From an uncultured Paracoccaceae bacterium (GTDB taxonomy: Bacteria; Pseudomonadota; Alphaproteobacteria; Rhodobacterales; Rhodobacteraceae): a stretch of 54,643 nucleotides of DNA. The stretch covers positions 1-54,643 of the forward strand of contig CAJWHE010000010.1 in the NCBI GenBank assembly GCA_913041145.1, given 5' to 3'. The translations under genes were made by a program, and so were the position numbers. The notes under the pieces are model-generated. The model saw nothing but the letters and a program-made list of their open reading frames with translations, did no database searches and had not been told where the DNA came from. Within the stretch, counting starts at the first letter, position 1, and each line of letters starts with the position of its first letter. Shown here piece by piece: positions 28,653-41,765 of the stretch.

Positions 28653-29783
28653 CTAATATATCCAGCCACCACCAAAAATTTGTGTGGTGTTATTTCCATA
28701 AAAGACGCAGGCCTGCCCCTTAGAAATACCCTCTTCAGGAGTTATTAATTCTACAATAGCATCAGTTTCAGATTTAGGCCTTACTATTGCAATATGAGGC
28801 TGCTGAGTAGATCTTACTCTAACCTTAAAATGCCATTCTTCTTTACTCTCAAAAGGATCTGCGCCAAGCCAGTTTATTTCTTTTACATTTATGTATCTCG
28901 TAGTTAACGAATTTCTTGGGCCAACGATAACAAGCTTCTTTTCTACATCCAGTTTTACAACATATAGAGGTTCTTTTGATCCACTTACTCCTATGCCTTT
29001 TCGTTGTCCAATAGTGTAATGAATTATACCTGAGTGTTTACCTAAAACTTTCCCAGACTCTGTGACAACCTCTCCGGGTTCGGCGGCTCCAGGCCTAAGC
29101 TTTTCTATGACAGACGCATAATTGCCATTTGGTACAAAACATATGTCTTGACTATCTGCTTTTTTTGCTACGCTTAATCCAAATTTATGAGCTAACTCTC
29201 GAGTTTCCTTTTTAGATTTAAGATGCCCTAATGGAAAACGTAAATACTCCAATTGTTCCGGCGTAGTTGAAAATAAGAAATAGCTTTGGTCCTTATCTTT
29301 ATCCGCTGCAGAATGAAGTTCAGCACCATTTTTCCCTACTTTTCTTTGAATATAATGACCAGTTGCCATACAATCTGCTTGAAGATCTTTGGCAGTTTCA
29401 AGTAAATCTTTAAACTTAACACGTTCATTGCACCGTATGCATGGAACTGGGGTCGCTCCTGCTAAGTAGCTATCTGCAAATTCCTCTATTACAGCGCTTT
29501 TAAAAGAATTCTCATAATCCAAGACGTAATGAGGAAAGCCCATTTTTTCGGCAACTCTACTTGCATCATGGATATCTTGCCCAGCGCAGCAAGCACCTTT
29601 TTTTGCAAGAGCCAACCCATGATCATATAACTGTAATGTAATACCAACAACATCGTACCCTTCTTCTGCTAGATTTGCTGCAACAACAGAACTGTCTACT
29701 CCTCCAGACATTGCAACGACTACTCTAGTTTCAGATGGAGGTTTTAGAAAACCGAGGGAGTTAAGTTTTTTACTTAAGGGCAT
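28653..29783 (-). CDS. mnmA: tRNA 2-thiouridine synthase MnmA
   Basis: MnmA activates U34 of Lys, Glu and Gln tRNAs with ATP and puts sulfur on it. The 376-residue protein has the PP-loop SGGVDSSV (about 30-37), the catalytic cysteine in the pair PCIRC and the second in DSQDICFVP. Length is normal. The TusA-like gene and two desulfurases in the window could feed its sulfur, though this is inferred. It is divergent from ligA, with 186 bases between. Confidence 0.96.
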   Translation of the reverse strand: MPLSKKLNSLGFLKPPSETRVVVAMSGGVDSSVVAANLAEEGYDVVGITLQLYDHGLALAKKGACCAGQDIHDASRVAEKMGFPHYVLDYENSFKSAVIEEFADSYLAGATPVPCIRCNERVKFKDLLETAKDLQADCMATGHYIQRKVGKNGAELHSAADKDKDQSYFLFSTTPEQLEYLRFPLGHLKSKKETRELAHKFGLSVAKKADSQDICFVPNGNYASVIEKLRPGAAEPGEVVTESGKVLGKHSGIIHYTIGQRKGIGVSGSKEPLYVVKLDVEKKLVIVGPRNSLTTRYINVKEINWLGADPFESKEEWHFKVRVRSTQQPHIAIVRPKSETDAIVELITPEEGISKGQACVFYGNNTTQIFGGGWIY

Positions 29784-29930
29784 GTATCTCTCACCGATAC
29801 TAATTGTTTTGTTCGAATTATTATTTAGGACTTCTTTTAAGCTCTTTTAGTCCGTTGTATACCCTTTTTATAATAGAAAAGAGAAAATATTTAGTGTAAT
29901 TTGTTAACTATAATATGTTCATTTAATTGA

Positions 29931-32090
<2,160 letters not shown>

Positions 32091-32095
32091 GACAA

Positions 32096-34186
32096 ATGGC
32101 AACGCGACCAGAAATTTTATATCCTCTGTTTTCATCAACAATGGCGTTGAAGGGAATTGGACAAGCTACATACCTAAACCTGGAGAAGGTAGGTATCAAC
32201 AAAGTTAAAGATTTAATATTTACTCTACCGAGTTCATTTATTGATAGACAACAGAAAAAAACTGTTGCGGAGGTTTTAATACCAGGAGTGGTTACTGTAG
32301 AAATTGAAGTTTTAGATCACACGGCACCTATAGTTCGAAATAGACCTTTCATTGTTAGAGTTAAGGATTTCTCTGTTGAGTTTAATATTATTTTTTTTCG
32401 CGCCAGAGTAGAGTATTTAAAAAAGCTTTTACCGATTGGCTCTAAAAGATTAATCTCAGGTAAGCTTGAGTTTTTTGATAATTTACCTCAAATGACACAT
32501 CCAGACTACATAATTCCGTTAAGTGAGAGAAATGTTATTCCAAGATTTGATGCTGTATATCCTTTAACTAAGGGCATTACGCAGAAAATTTTTGCTAAAT
32601 CAATAAAGGGTGCTCTTGAAGCTGTTCCTTTACTTGGGGAGTGGATTGATAAAAGTAAGAAGTTAGAATCTCAGTGGCCAGACTGGCAAAAATCTGTTTT
32701 GCTTGCACATACACCAAAAAATCAAGACGCATTATCTTTGACAAACCCTGCCCGAGAACGCTTAGCGTATGATGAATTCTTTGCACATCAGTTAACTCTA
32801 GCAATTGCACGCTTTAAAATGAGACAGAGAAAGGGATTTTCTACGTTAGGCGGTAAGGAAGTTCGTGAAGCAGTTATTTCTAGATTAAATTATAGCCTTA
32901 CTTCGTCACAAGAACAGGTAATAGCAGAAATCCTTTCAGATATGGCGGCTCCCATTGGTATGTATCGACTTTTGCAAGGAGATGTGGGTTCAGGTAAAAC
33001 CATTGTAGCTTTTCTTAGCTTATTAACTGCTGTCGATGGGGGTGGGCAAGGAGTAATAATGGCGCCAACGGAAATACTGGCACGTCAACATTTTGATAGT
33101 TTTGTTGATTTAGCTAATTTGGCTGGTGTTCGGATTGAGTTGCTTACAGGAAGAGATACAGGAAAAAAAAGAGCACAAAAATTAGAAGATTTATCAAAAA
33201 ACGAGATCCAAATTTTGGTTGGCACCCATGCAGTTTTTCAAAAGGACATAATTTATTCAAGTTTAAGGTTGGTGGTTATAGACGAACAACATAGGTTTGG
33301 AGTGAACCAGCGTTCTGAGTTAATAGATAAGGGAGTTTTAGTTGATGTTTTAGTGATGACAGCTACACCAATTCCACGTTCATTGGCATTAGTTAGTTTT
33401 GGTGACATGGAGGTTTCAGTAATTGATGAGAAACCTATTGGACGAAAACCGATCAAAACCGCGATACTTTCAGAAAGCCGTATTTCTGAAATTATAAATA
33501 AACTTAGTTTAGCAATTGATAAGGGGAACCAAGCTTATTGGGTTTGTCCTTTAGTAGAAGAAAGTGATTTAAGCAATAAAACAGCCGCAGAGGAAAGGTT
33601 CCGATCTCTCCAATCAAACTTTAAAGAGGGTGTGATAGGTTTAGTTCATGGTCAAATGTCGGTAAAAGAAAAAGACGCTGCAATGAAGTCATTTGTTTTA
33701 GGTGAGACTAAGCTATTAGTTGCTACTACCGTAATCGAGGTCGGTGTAGATGTACCTAATGCTACTATTATGGTTATTGAAAGAGCAGAGAGTTTTGGAC
33801 TGTCTCAGCTACACCAGTTGCGAGGAAGAGTGGGTCGCGGCAATCTGCCATCGACCTGTCTTTTATTATACAAGAGCCCACTTTCACAAACAGGGTTAAG
33901 AAGGTTAAGTATTTTGAAGGAAACTGAAGATGGTTTTAAAATTGCTGAGGAAGACTTAAGAATGAGGGGTGCTGGTAACTTGATTGGGACGGCACAAAGT
34001 GGGTTAGCAAAGTTTCGAATAGCAGACTTGGAAAAGCAAAGCGCTCTTATGGCCGTTGCCCACAGTGATGCAAGGAAATTACTAAATGATGATCCGAGGC
34101 TTGAGAGCAAAAGGGGTTTGGCAGCTCGTAACCTTTTGTGGCTAATGGAAAAAAGCAAAGTAATTAATCTAATTAAAATAGGTTAA
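32096..34186 (+). CDS. recG: ATP-dependent DNA helicase RecG
   Basis: RecG regresses stalled replication forks and acts on branched DNA. The 696-residue protein has the N-terminal wedge/OB domain (about 60-160). The helicase motor includes Walker A GDVGSGKT near 291 and the DEQH box in VVIDEQHRFG, with TATPIPRSLAL. The RecG C-terminal region carries QLRGRVGRG. I start at the ATG at 32096, eight bases after the GGAG at the end of ligA; the frame stays open 11 codons further into ligA. Confidence 0.96.
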   Translation: MATRPEILYPLFSSTMALKGIGQATYLNLEKVGINKVKDLIFTLPSSFIDRQQKKTVAEVLIPGVVTVEIEVLDHTAPIVRNRPFIVRVKDFSVEFNIIFFRARVEYLKKLLPIGSKRLISGKLEFFDNLPQMTHPDYIIPLSERNVIPRFDAVYPLTKGITQKIFAKSIKGALEAVPLLGEWIDKSKKLESQWPDWQKSVLLAHTPKNQDALSLTNPARERLAYDEFFAHQLTLAIARFKMRQRKGFSTLGGKEVREAVISRLNYSLTSSQEQVIAEILSDMAAPIGMYRLLQGDVGSGKTIVAFLSLLTAVDGGGQGVIMAPTEILARQHFDSFVDLANLAGVRIELLTGRDTGKKRAQKLEDLSKNEIQILVGTHAVFQKDIIYSSLRLVVIDEQHRFGVNQRSELIDKGVLVDVLVMTATPIPRSLALVSFGDMEVSVIDEKPIGRKPIKTAILSESRISEIINKLSLAIDKGNQAYWVCPLVEESDLSNKTAAEERFRSLQSNFKEGVIGLVHGQMSVKEKDAAMKSFVLGETKLLVATTVIEVGVDVPNATIMVIERAESFGLSQLHQLRGRVGRGNLPSTCLLLYKSPLSQTGLRRLSILKETEDGFKIAEEDLRMRGAGNLIGTAQSGLAKFRIADLEKQSALMAVAHSDARKLLNDDPRLESKRGLAARNLLWLMEKSKVINLIKIG

Positions 34187-34272
34187 ATATATATTTTTAA
34201 AAGTGTTCTTGCTTTGTTCTAAAATTAATGTATTAATGTAGAAACTGTTTTTACTGCCAAATAGAGGTTTTT

Positions 34273-34395
34273 ATGATTAATGATTTAAAATATATTCTAT
34301 CAAGCACGCCATACGAATTAGCAAAAGATGCTATTGGCGTAATTTCAATAATGGTTATAATTGGGGTTGGATTATATCTTCCTAATCTGGTTTAA
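34273..34395 (+). CDS. 40-residue single-span membrane protein
   Basis: A small ORF with a good start: ATG at 34273 preceded by AGAGG. It codes for 40 residues: a short polar, slightly charged N-terminal part, then a hydrophobic stretch of about 20 residues (IGVISIMVIIGVGLYLP) and the end NLV. This is the build of a small inner-membrane protein. It lies 86 bases after recG. I recognise no named family, though similar unnamed small proteins occur in Rhodobacterales as I recall them. Confidence 0.55.
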   Translation: MINDLKYILSSTPYELAKDAIGVISIMVIIGVGLYLPNLV

Positions 34396-34429
34396 AGTTA
34401 GTAGGAAAATTTACGTTCTTACCAAATAT

Positions 34430-34870
34430 TTAACCTGGTATTGTCTCTAGAGCCTCTACTAAAGCTTCTAAGGTCAACATTATCGAGGAATGTCGATTTT
34501 TATAATCTTTTGCAGGCGACAGTATTTCTAGATCTTGGAATGGCTTTTCAGGACTGGGACCTTTATTTGTTAACATTGCTAAAAGTTGATCTCGAGCATC
34601 CCTTACTTGATTAGATGTACATCCAATAATTGAGTTTCCAACAATTGAGGCAGCCGCTTGTCCTAATGCGCAGGCTTTAACATCTTGAGAATACTCTGAT
34701 AGCATACCATGTGATATTTTTATACTTATATTAACTGTTGAACCACACACTGGAGATCTTCGAAGGATTGAAGCATCAGGATTTGTTAAGCTTTCCGTAT
34801 GGGGCATCTCAGTAGCAAATTTTAAAATTTTCTCTGAATATAATTGAATAAGACTAGTATTTTCGACCAA
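34430..34870 (-). CDS. NifU-like iron-sulfur scaffold protein
   Basis: This 146-residue protein has the IscU/NifU N-terminal fold: the first cysteine in SPVCGST (about 42) and the second in KACALGQAAASI (about 67). The third expected cysteine near the end is replaced by Ser in YKNRHSSIMLTLEAL. That change is, to my knowledge, shared by this alphaproteobacterial subfamily, so the gene is not broken. The start is TTG at 34870, with GGAG nine bases upstream. It stands apart from the suf operon at 47 kb. Confidence 0.85.
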   Translation of the reverse strand: MVENTSLIQLYSEKILKFATEMPHTESLTNPDASILRRSPVCGSTVNISIKISHGMLSEYSQDVKACALGQAAASIVGNSIIGCTSNQVRDARDQLLAMLTNKGPSPEKPFQDLEILSPAKDYKNRHSSIMLTLEALVEALETIPG

Positions 34871-34973
34871 TGTAAAAGGCTCCGGCGATTAAAACAACTC
34901 GTTATGGATTAATGAATTTTATTTGAAAGTAAAGCCGATTATGGGCATATAAATTTTTTAAAGTTATAATAAG

Positions 34974-35843
34974 TTAAATGCCAAGCTTAGAGCGGATACT
35001 CTTTGGAGTGTGTCCAGCTTTTCGTAGAGAAGAAATTGATCGTGACTTGTCCCGCTTTGCTAAACGTTTTCCATTAGAATCTGTTATAAGTTTGTGATGA
35101 TAATAAGTGGGGTTTGAGAAGTTAAATAAAAAATATAATATAGTATGGATTTTTGTTGCATCAAATAGATCTTCCCCTCTTACAATATTGTTTATACCCA
35201 ATTCTGCGTCGTCAATTACTACTGACAAGTGATAAGATGCTTCACTCCCTGGCCTAGACAGTACTACATCTCCAATATTATTCACTGCCTCAGCTCTTGT
35301 TACTATTTGAGTTTTTGAGGTACCTTTTAGAATTTTTTCTGCTTCAAAAAATGTTAAAAAATCACGGTCTATGTAGTTCCAAGCCTTTTTCATGTCTAGC
35401 CGCAGAGCACCATTTCGCTTAGTCGGGAATCTACTTTTCGTAATATTTTTTTTACAGGTTCCTGGATAAATACTTCCATCTGGACCATACCGGGGTTTGT
35501 TACCGTGAGGAGCAGAGATAGCATTTAGTATATCTCGCCTCGAACAAGAGCATTCGTATAATAGGCCTAGATCCCAGAGAGTTTTGAGCTTATCGTTGTA
35601 AAGAGTACTTCGTTCTGACTGCCTTATAATATTTTCATTCCACTTTATATCAAGCCAACTAAGATCTTCATAAATTGCTTTCTCAAATGCTTTTGTGGAA
35701 CGAGACTGATCCAAATCTTCAATCCTTAGATGGAATATACCAGAATTGATTGATGCCAGATCGAATCCAAATAATGCCGAATAGGCGTGGCCAAGGTGTA
35801 ACTCTCCAGTTGGTGAAGGAGCAAACCTAGTTTTAAAAGTCAT
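34974..35843 (-). CDS. gluQ: Glutamyl-Q tRNA(Asp) synthetase
   Basis: GluQ-RS glutamylates the queuosine base at position 34 of tRNA(Asp). The 289-residue protein is the catalytic half of a glutamyl-tRNA synthetase without the anticodon-binding domain, which separates it from GltX. It has the HIGH-like motif APSPTGELHLGHAYSAL (8-24), cysteines CSCSRRD and YPGTC for zinc, and the KMSKS-like LAKRDKS. Its start overlaps the methyltransferase end by 11 bases. Confidence 0.93.
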   Translation of the reverse strand: MTFKTRFAPSPTGELHLGHAYSALFGFDLASINSGIFHLRIEDLDQSRSTKAFEKAIYEDLSWLDIKWNENIIRQSERSTLYNDKLKTLWDLGLLYECSCSRRDILNAISAPHGNKPRYGPDGSIYPGTCKKNITKSRFPTKRNGALRLDMKKAWNYIDRDFLTFFEAEKILKGTSKTQIVTRAEAVNNIGDVVLSRPGSEASYHLSVVIDDAELGINNIVRGEDLFDATKIHTILYFLFNFSNPTYYHHKLITDSNGKRLAKRDKSRSISSLRKAGHTPKSIRSKLGI

Positions 35844-36453
35844 TTTTCTTAATCACATAAACCATACACTTTAAGTGAATTCCCGGTAGGTGAGGGCCAT
35901 ATTCTTTAAATAGTAGTTTTGCACTATTTGTTATTAGGTACCTATTTAATTTAGTTAAGTATTCGGGGACCCTAAGAGCTGTGTCGTTAAAAGAAAATAT
36001 AAATAGCCCGCCTGGACCCAGCAATGACATTATATCATCAAATAATTCTAATGGCGCTGCTCCTGGCCCTATGACACCAACGGCTGTGATGATCGAATAG
36101 TCACCGGACTTAATAGGCGTGGGGGTGTCCAAGTTTAACTTGAGTACAGAAGAATATATCTTTTTCTTTCTTGCCTCTTGCAACATTTTTTCCGAAGGAT
36201 CGGCTCCATCTACATTTTTGAATCCAGCCTTAAATAATGCAACGCCTGATAAACCGGTGCCGCAACCATAATCTAATATTTTTGTTTTTTTATCACTTAT
36301 TAAATTTTTTAATATTAAGGCAACACGGTTGGGGGTTGCGTAATCGTTTTCTGCAATTTCTTTGTCATATGAAGTAGACCAATTATTATAAAGGTTTTCA
36401 ACAAACTCTCTTTTATTTGTGGTGTGCGCATCTGTAAGGTATTTTTTTGTCAT
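35833..36453 (-). CDS. Class I SAM-dependent methyltransferase, substrate unknown
   Basis: A 206-residue methyltransferase with the Rossmann-like core: motif I ILDYGCGTGLSG (about 59-70), an acidic residue at the end of strand 2 (DGADPSEKML) and a post-core LLGPGGLFIFSF. Nothing shows what it methylates. It overlaps gluQ by 11 bases, so the two are translated together; a tRNA-related role is only a guess from that neighbour and from trmFO upstream. Confidence 0.85.
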   Translation of the reverse strand: MTKKYLTDAHTTNKREFVENLYNNWSTSYDKEIAENDYATPNRVALILKNLISDKKTKILDYGCGTGLSGVALFKAGFKNVDGADPSEKMLQEARKKKIYSSVLKLNLDTPTPIKSGDYSIITAVGVIGPGAAPLELFDDIMSLLGPGGLFIFSFNDTALRVPEYLTKLNRYLITNSAKLLFKEYGPHLPGIHLKCMVYVIKKNDF

Positions 36454-36488
36454 TAATCACTAACCTTTTTTACCTATTTAATTGGAAA

Positions 36489-37823
36489 TTAGTTTTTGAG
36501 CCAATCGGTAAAGTCTTCTTTTGCCCTATCAGTATACATCTTATAACGCACCGGTCGATTTTTTCGACCAGTTTTAGCTTCTACTGGAGGGAAAAGTCCA
36601 AAATTTATGTTCATAGGTTGGAAGGTTTTTGCATCAGCTCCCCCTAATATATGGTTTAATAATGCCCCAGTTGCTGTATTTATGGGTGGAGTTTCTAGAT
36701 CTTGATTAAGAACTTCAGCAGCAGCTAATCTACCCGCTATAAGACCAATAGCTGCACTTTCAACATATCCTTCAACCCCAGTAATTTGGCCGGCAAAGCG
36801 AACATGTTTATTAGTTTTTAATTTTAATTCACTGTCGAGAAGGGTCGGTGAGTTAATAAAGGTATTTCTGTGAATACCTCCTAGACGTGCAAATTCAGCA
36901 TTCTCAAGGCCAGGTATCATTCTAAAAACTTCTTTTTGAGAACTATATTTCATTTTTGTTTGGAAACCTACAATATTAAATAAGGTACCTAACGCATTGT
37001 CCTGCCTTAATTGAACAACTGCGTAAGGTTTTGCTGTATCTTTATGAGGGTTAGTTAGTCCGACTGGTTTCATTGGGCCAAAGCGTAATGTCTCTCTCCC
37101 TCTTTCAGCCATTACTTCAATTGGTAGACAACCATCGAAATACCCCGCAGTTTCTCCTGGCTTAAATTCTGTTTTTTCCGCCTTTAATAAATTATCAATA
37201 AAGTTTTCATAGGTCTTTTTATCCATTGGACAATTCAGGTAAGCTTTTTTATTTTCTTCGGTCTCCCCTTTATCATACCGTGATTGAAACCAGGTTTTTT
37301 CCATATCAACTGTATCAAGATATATAATTGGGGCTATTGCGTCGAAAAAAGCTAAAGAATCTTGACCACTTGAAGTTGCAATTGATGCTGCTAGCTTACT
37401 AGATGTTAAGGGTCCTGTTGCAATAATCCAATTTCCAGATTCAGGTATTTCTTCAATTTCGGAATACTTAATCGAAATATTTGGATGCTCCTTTAGTTGT
37501 TTTGTAACACCCTGCGCAAATAAATCACGATCAACAGCAAGCGCACCACCTGCGGGTAATGAATATTTGTCTGCATTATTAATTATTATACCGTGAGCTG
37601 CCCGCATTTCCCAATGGAGTAATCCTACCGCATTTTGTTCATCGTCGTCTGAACGGAATGAGTTAGAACATACCATTTCTGCGAGTTCACCCGTTTGGTG
37701 CGCAAATGTTTTTACATCTGGACGCATTTCGTGGATAGTAACTTTCACCCCCATAATCGCAGCTTGCCAGGCTGCTTCTGCACCAGCCATACCTCCACCG
37801 ATTATATTAACTTTATTTGACAT
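36489..37823 (-). CDS. trmFO: Folate-dependent tRNA (uracil-54-C5)-methyltransferase TrmFO
   Basis: TrmFO makes ribothymidine at position 54 of tRNA using methylene-tetrahydrofolate and FAD. The 444-residue protein starts with the FAD-binding [16 protein letters not shown], then [14 protein letters not shown] and CSNSFRSDD, which are TrmFO hallmarks. [15 protein letters not shown] near residue 234 carries a conserved cysteine. I start at the ATG at 37823; a TTG seven codons upstream is possible. It is 63 bases after gyrA on the same strand. Confidence 0.95.
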   Translation of the reverse strand: MSNKVNIIGGGMAGAEAAWQAAIMGVKVTIHEMRPDVKTFAHQTGELAEMVCSNSFRSDDDEQNAVGLLHWEMRAAHGIIINNADKYSLPAGGALAVDRDLFAQGVTKQLKEHPNISIKYSEIEEIPESGNWIIATGPLTSSKLAASIATSSGQDSLAFFDAIAPIIYLDTVDMEKTWFQSRYDKGETEENKKAYLNCPMDKKTYENFIDNLLKAEKTEFKPGETAGYFDGCLPIEVMAERGRETLRFGPMKPVGLTNPHKDTAKPYAVVQLRQDNALGTLFNIVGFQTKMKYSSQKEVFRMIPGLENAEFARLGGIHRNTFINSPTLLDSELKLKTNKHVRFAGQITGVEGYVESAAIGLIAGRLAAAEVLNQDLETPPINTATGALLNHILGGADAKTFQPMNINFGLFPPVEAKTGRKNRPVRYKMYTDRAKEDFTDWLKN

Positions 37824-37886
37824 TTTGACTCTATTTTTAGACAAGGTTATTTTTGACCTTAGTTCAATATTGAAGAATTAATACGT

Positions 37887-40616
37887 CTATTCCAAACTGT
37901 TTTCAGCTTCTTCATCCCCTTGGTCTGCTATCCAAGCTACGGAAACTACAGACTCATTTTCTGAAGTGTTAAAGACCTTAACCCCACCGGCGCTTCGTGA
38001 GCGAAAAGAAATTCCATCTACTGGGCACCGAATTGATTGGCCCGTAGAGGTTACCAGCATTATTTCATCGTCTTGTTCAACGGGGAAGGATGCTATTACT
38101 GGTCCACCACGCATGGCCTTGTCCATTGCTGCTACCCCAACACCCCCTCTACCTCTTAATGGATAATCATGAGACGAACTAGTTTTACCTGCACCTTGTG
38201 AAGTTAACGTTAGAATTAGATCCTCGGCTGCAGACATTTCTGAGTAACGTTCTTGAGATAAAGAAATATCTGTAACAATTTCTTCATCTGATAAATCTGA
38301 ATCATCTAAAACTCCAGCTACTGCACGACGCATTTTTAGGTAGGCAGACCTTTCTTCGGCGGTTGCTATAAAGTGGCGTATTACTGACATGGAGACCACT
38401 TTGTTTTCTTCTCTTAATTTTATTCCCCGAACCCCAGTTGAATCTCTTCCTTTAAAAACTCTTACATCTGAAGTTCTAAAGCGGATTGCTCTTCCTGAGT
38501 CGGTTACTAACATTACATCATCAGCTTCTGAACAGATTCTTGCATTTACCATTTCTACGCCTTCTGGAAGCTTCATTGCAATTTTTCCATTGGATTTTAC
38601 ATTTGTGAAGTCCGATAGTGCGTTTCGTCTAACTCCACCTTCTGAGGTAGCGAACATAATTTGAAGATCACCCCAATCCTTTTCCTCTCTATCAACAGGC
38701 ATGATCGCTGCTACTGAAACTCCCTGAGGAATAGGTAGAATGTTTATTATTGCTTTACCTTTCGCTGTTCTGCCGCCTACTGGCAATCTCCAGGTCTTCA
38801 ATTTGTAAACCATTCCAGCTGTTGTGAAAAAGAGTAATTGGGTGTGTGTGTTTGCAACGAATAAGGTCGTAACAACATCGTCCTCTTTCGTTGACATTCC
38901 GGATAGCCCCTTACCTCCACGCCGTTGCGCTCTAAAATCTACTAATGGTGTCCTTTTAATATATCCACCAGATGTAACGGTTACGACCATATCCTCCTTT
39001 TCAATAAAATCTTCATCTTCTAAGCCTCCAGACCAATCTATGATTTCAGATCTCCTTGGAACTGAAAATTGCTCTTTAACCTCCTTTAATTCATCAGAAA
39101 TTATTGTCATTATTCTTTCTTTGGACCTGAGGATACTAAGGTATTCTTTTATTTTTTCTGCTAGTCCTTCAAGCTCAGTTGTTACCTCTTTAACACCAAT
39201 TTGAGTTAAACGTTGTAACCTAAGCTCAAGTATAGATCTGGCTTGAGCTTCAGATAGATTGTAAGATCCATCATCATTTATTGAGTGATGTGGGTCATCT
39301 ATTAATTGAATGTATGGTAGGATATCACTTGCTTGCCATGACTTTGTCATTAGCTTTTCTCTTGCTTCGGCAGCATCTGCTGATTTTCTTATCGTGGAAA
39401 CAATTTCATCTACATTAGAAACTGCTACTGCCAGCCCACAAAGAATATGAGCTCTCTCACGAGCTTTTTCAAGCTCAAAAGCTGTCCGTCTTGTGACAAC
39501 CTCTTCGCGAAAGCTAATGAAGTTTGTTAGAAATGATCTTAAAGTTAATTGCTCGGGGCGACCTCTATTTAGAGCCAACATATTACATGCAAAGGATGTT
39601 TGCATAGGTGTGAATCGAAACAATTGATTTAACACGACTTCTGCAGTTGCATCCCGTTTTAACTCTACTACGACACGGACTCCAACCCTATCAGACTCAT
39701 CTTGAACATGAGCTATTCCTTCAATTTTCTTGTCTCTTGAGGCTTCTGCTATCCGCTCTATCATAGTCGATTTATTTACTTGATAAGGAATTTCATCAAT
39801 TATTATGGCAAATCGATCTTTACGGATTTCATCTATATGGGTTTTTGCTCTAATTATTACACTGCCTCGACCCTCAATGTAGGCTTTTCTTGCCCCAGTC
39901 TTGCCCAAGATTATCCCTCCTGTTGGAAAGTCTGGAGCAGGTACGAACTGTATTAGGTCTTCTGCTTGTAGGTCTGGGGACTCAATTAGTGCTAGTGTTG
40001 CGTCAATTACTTCTCCTAAGTTATGAGGAGGTATATTCGTAGCCATTCCAACAGCGATACCCCCTGCACCGTTTACAAGCATATTTGGAAATCTAGCTGG
40101 TAGTACTGTTGGTTCACGATCTTTTCCATCATAGTTATCTTGGAAATCTACCGTATCTTTTTCTATGTCTGCCAATAAGGCACTGGCTGGCTTATCCATT
40201 CGAACTTCTGTGTATCTCATTGCAGCCGCATTATCACCATCCATTGAACCAAAATTCCCTTGTCCATCCAGAAGAGGAAGGGACATTGAAAAATCTTGAG
40301 CCATACGAACTAAGGCGTCATAAATTGCACTGTCTCCGTGAGGATGGTATTTCCCCATCACGTCACCAACTGATCGTGCCGATTTTCTGTAAGATTTGTC
40401 GTGGGTGTTTCCTGTCTCGTGCATGGCATATAAAATACGTCTATGAACAGGTTTAAGACCATCTCTTAGATCTGGTATTGCTCGAGAAATTATTACACTC
40501 ATAGCATAATCTAAAAACGATGTTTTCATTTCATCCGTTATGGAAACTTGAGGCCCGGCATGCTCCATTCTTGGTGTAGGTATTTGTTCGTCAGTTGTTT
40601 CAGGTGTGTCGTTCAC
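37887..40616 (-). CDS. gyrA: DNA gyrase subunit A
   Basis: GyrA cuts and rejoins DNA as gyrase introduces negative supercoils. The 909-residue protein has the catalytic Tyr135 in AAMRYTE and the quinolone-binding helix [10 protein letters not shown], with Ser96 and Asp100 in the sensitive state (equal to E. coli Ser83 and Asp87). The C-terminal beta-pinwheel carries the GyrA box QRRGGKG, which marks gyrase and not topoisomerase IV. An acidic tail ends the protein. Confidence 0.97.
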   Translation of the reverse strand: MNDTPETTDEQIPTPRMEHAGPQVSITDEMKTSFLDYAMSVIISRAIPDLRDGLKPVHRRILYAMHETGNTHDKSYRKSARSVGDVMGKYHPHGDSAIYDALVRMAQDFSMSLPLLDGQGNFGSMDGDNAAAMRYTEVRMDKPASALLADIEKDTVDFQDNYDGKDREPTVLPARFPNMLVNGAGGIAVGMATNIPPHNLGEVIDATLALIESPDLQAEDLIQFVPAPDFPTGGIILGKTGARKAYIEGRGSVIIRAKTHIDEIRKDRFAIIIDEIPYQVNKSTMIERIAEASRDKKIEGIAHVQDESDRVGVRVVVELKRDATAEVVLNQLFRFTPMQTSFACNMLALNRGRPEQLTLRSFLTNFISFREEVVTRRTAFELEKARERAHILCGLAVAVSNVDEIVSTIRKSADAAEAREKLMTKSWQASDILPYIQLIDDPHHSINDDGSYNLSEAQARSILELRLQRLTQIGVKEVTTELEGLAEKIKEYLSILRSKERIMTIISDELKEVKEQFSVPRRSEIIDWSGGLEDEDFIEKEDMVVTVTSGGYIKRTPLVDFRAQRRGGKGLSGMSTKEDDVVTTLFVANTHTQLLFFTTAGMVYKLKTWRLPVGGRTAKGKAIINILPIPQGVSVAAIMPVDREEKDWGDLQIMFATSEGGVRRNALSDFTNVKSNGKIAMKLPEGVEMVNARICSEADDVMLVTDSGRAIRFRTSDVRVFKGRDSTGVRGIKLREENKVVSMSVIRHFIATAEERSAYLKMRRAVAGVLDDSDLSDEEIVTDISLSQERYSEMSAAEDLILTLTSQGAGKTSSSHDYPLRGRGGVGVAAMDKAMRGGPVIASFPVEQDDEIMLVTSTGQSIRCPVDGISFRSRSAGGVKVFNTSENESVVSVAWIADQGDEEAENSLE

Positions 40617-40734
40617 AGAAGTTCCAATTCATAAACCATTTAAGCTACATTTTGTATTAATAAGTATAACCTAATCTAGGTGTTGGGTGCAATCAAAAGC
40701 TATCGAAAGTTTGGAAAAGTTATTTAGTGGTTAT

Positions 40735-41190
40735 TTATTTATTTTTGATGGCTTTAATCCAAACTATAGCCAGTAAAAGTGAGAGAATAGCGTTCCAACT
40801 GGCCATAGAAAGGTTTGCAAATGTCCATACTATCTCATCACATCTAGTTAATGGGGCATTCATGATTTTTTCAAATAATTCGTCTACAGAAAGACCATCT
40901 ATTTTTCCTGAGGAACATGTGCTTGGGCCAGACCACCATTTCTGCTCTATACCACTATGGTATAGACCTAATCCACTGGTCAAAAAGGTTGAAAATGCAC
41001 CTAAAATAATAAACCTAAAGTCTGGTTTGATTAGCCATAATACGCCAGCTAATATGGCTAGCGCGTGAGGCCACCTCTGCCAGATACAGATTTTACAAGG
41101 GGGATATCCTAATATTTGGAATACGAAAGCTGAAATTAACATGGCGCAAGAACCAATAACTGCTAGCATTATAAGTTTATGAGTACTCAC
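40735..41190 (-). CDS. DsbB-like disulfide bond formation protein
   Basis: DsbB reoxidises DsbA and passes electrons to quinone in the inner membrane. The protein has four predicted membrane helices, the first cysteine pair in PPCKICIWQRWPH and the second pair in STCSSG and LTRCDE, as expected. I start at GTG 41190, whose bases overlap the TGA of the YqaA-family gene (GTGA), giving 151 residues. The next ATG at 41169 is the alternative. The open frame to 41259 runs inside the upstream gene and is unlikely. Confidence 0.85.
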   Translation of the reverse strand: MSTHKLIMLAVIGSCAMLISAFVFQILGYPPCKICIWQRWPHALAILAGVLWLIKPDFRFIILGAFSTFLTSGLGLYHSGIEQKWWSGPSTCSSGKIDGLSVDELFEKIMNAPLTRCDEIVWTFANLSMASWNAILSLLLAIVWIKAIKNK

Positions 41191-41765
41191 AGTATTTTTA
41201 GCATTCCAAAGCCACCAATCAATATAATAATAAAAAGTATAAACAATACGTTCATCCATGTTTGAATAAAGTTATTTATTTTTTCACCGTAGAGCCATAA
41301 TAGCACTGCAACTAAGAAAAATCTAATTCCTCTAGATATTATGGATGCTATAATAAACGTAGTTAAAGGAACTGATGCCCATCCAGAAGTAATAGTAACA
41401 ATTTTGTAAGGTATTGGAGTTAAACCCGCTATTAGTACCGGCCAAAACCCAAGATTATTAAAGCGACTATTAAATTCGATCGCCATCGCGCCTTTTCCAA
41501 GGAAGTTTAGAATTGGATATCCCACCTCATCAAAAAGGAAAGCGCCGATAAAATAACCAAATATTCCTCCTATTACTGATGCAGTGAGTGTAATTCCGGC
41601 TATAAGAAAGGCACGCTTTGGTTGTGATAAAATCATTGCAACCATTAAAATGTCTGGAGGAATAGGGAATACTGAACTTTCCAAAAAAGATAAAATTGCT
41701 AATGCCCATAATGCCTTTGGGTGTGCTGCTAAAGAGAGAGTCCAAGCATAAAGTTTTTTTATCAT
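41187..41765 (-). CDS. YqaA/DedA-like membrane protein
   Basis: This 192-residue protein has five or so hydrophobic segments and the SNARE-associated (DedA/VTT) core: LSFLESSVFPIPPDILMVAM near residues 26-45 and the glycine-rich GGIFGYFIGAFLFDEVG. RFNNLGFWPVLIAGLTPIPYKIVTITSG follows near 107. Members act in lipid or ion handling at the membrane; the exact role is unknown. It overlaps the glutathione peroxidase end by four bases and the dsbB-like start by four. Confidence 0.85.
   Translation of the reverse strand: MIKKLYAWTLSLAAHPKALWALAILSFLESSVFPIPPDILMVAMILSQPKRAFLIAGITLTASVIGGIFGYFIGAFLFDEVGYPILNFLGKGAMAIEFNSRFNNLGFWPVLIAGLTPIPYKIVTITSGWASVPLTTFIIASIISRGIRFFLVAVLLWLYGEKINNFIQTWMNVLFILFIIILIGGFGMLKIL

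Noticed and set aside
34430-34870. NifU-like scaffold as a broken IscU because of the missing third cysteine
   Set aside because: The RHxS ending is, as far as I recall, shared by the alphaproteobacterial subfamily; the frame is intact.
40600-40630. GTTC repeat before gyrA as a LexA site
   Set aside because: The spacing is six bases, not seven, and part lies in the gyrA start.
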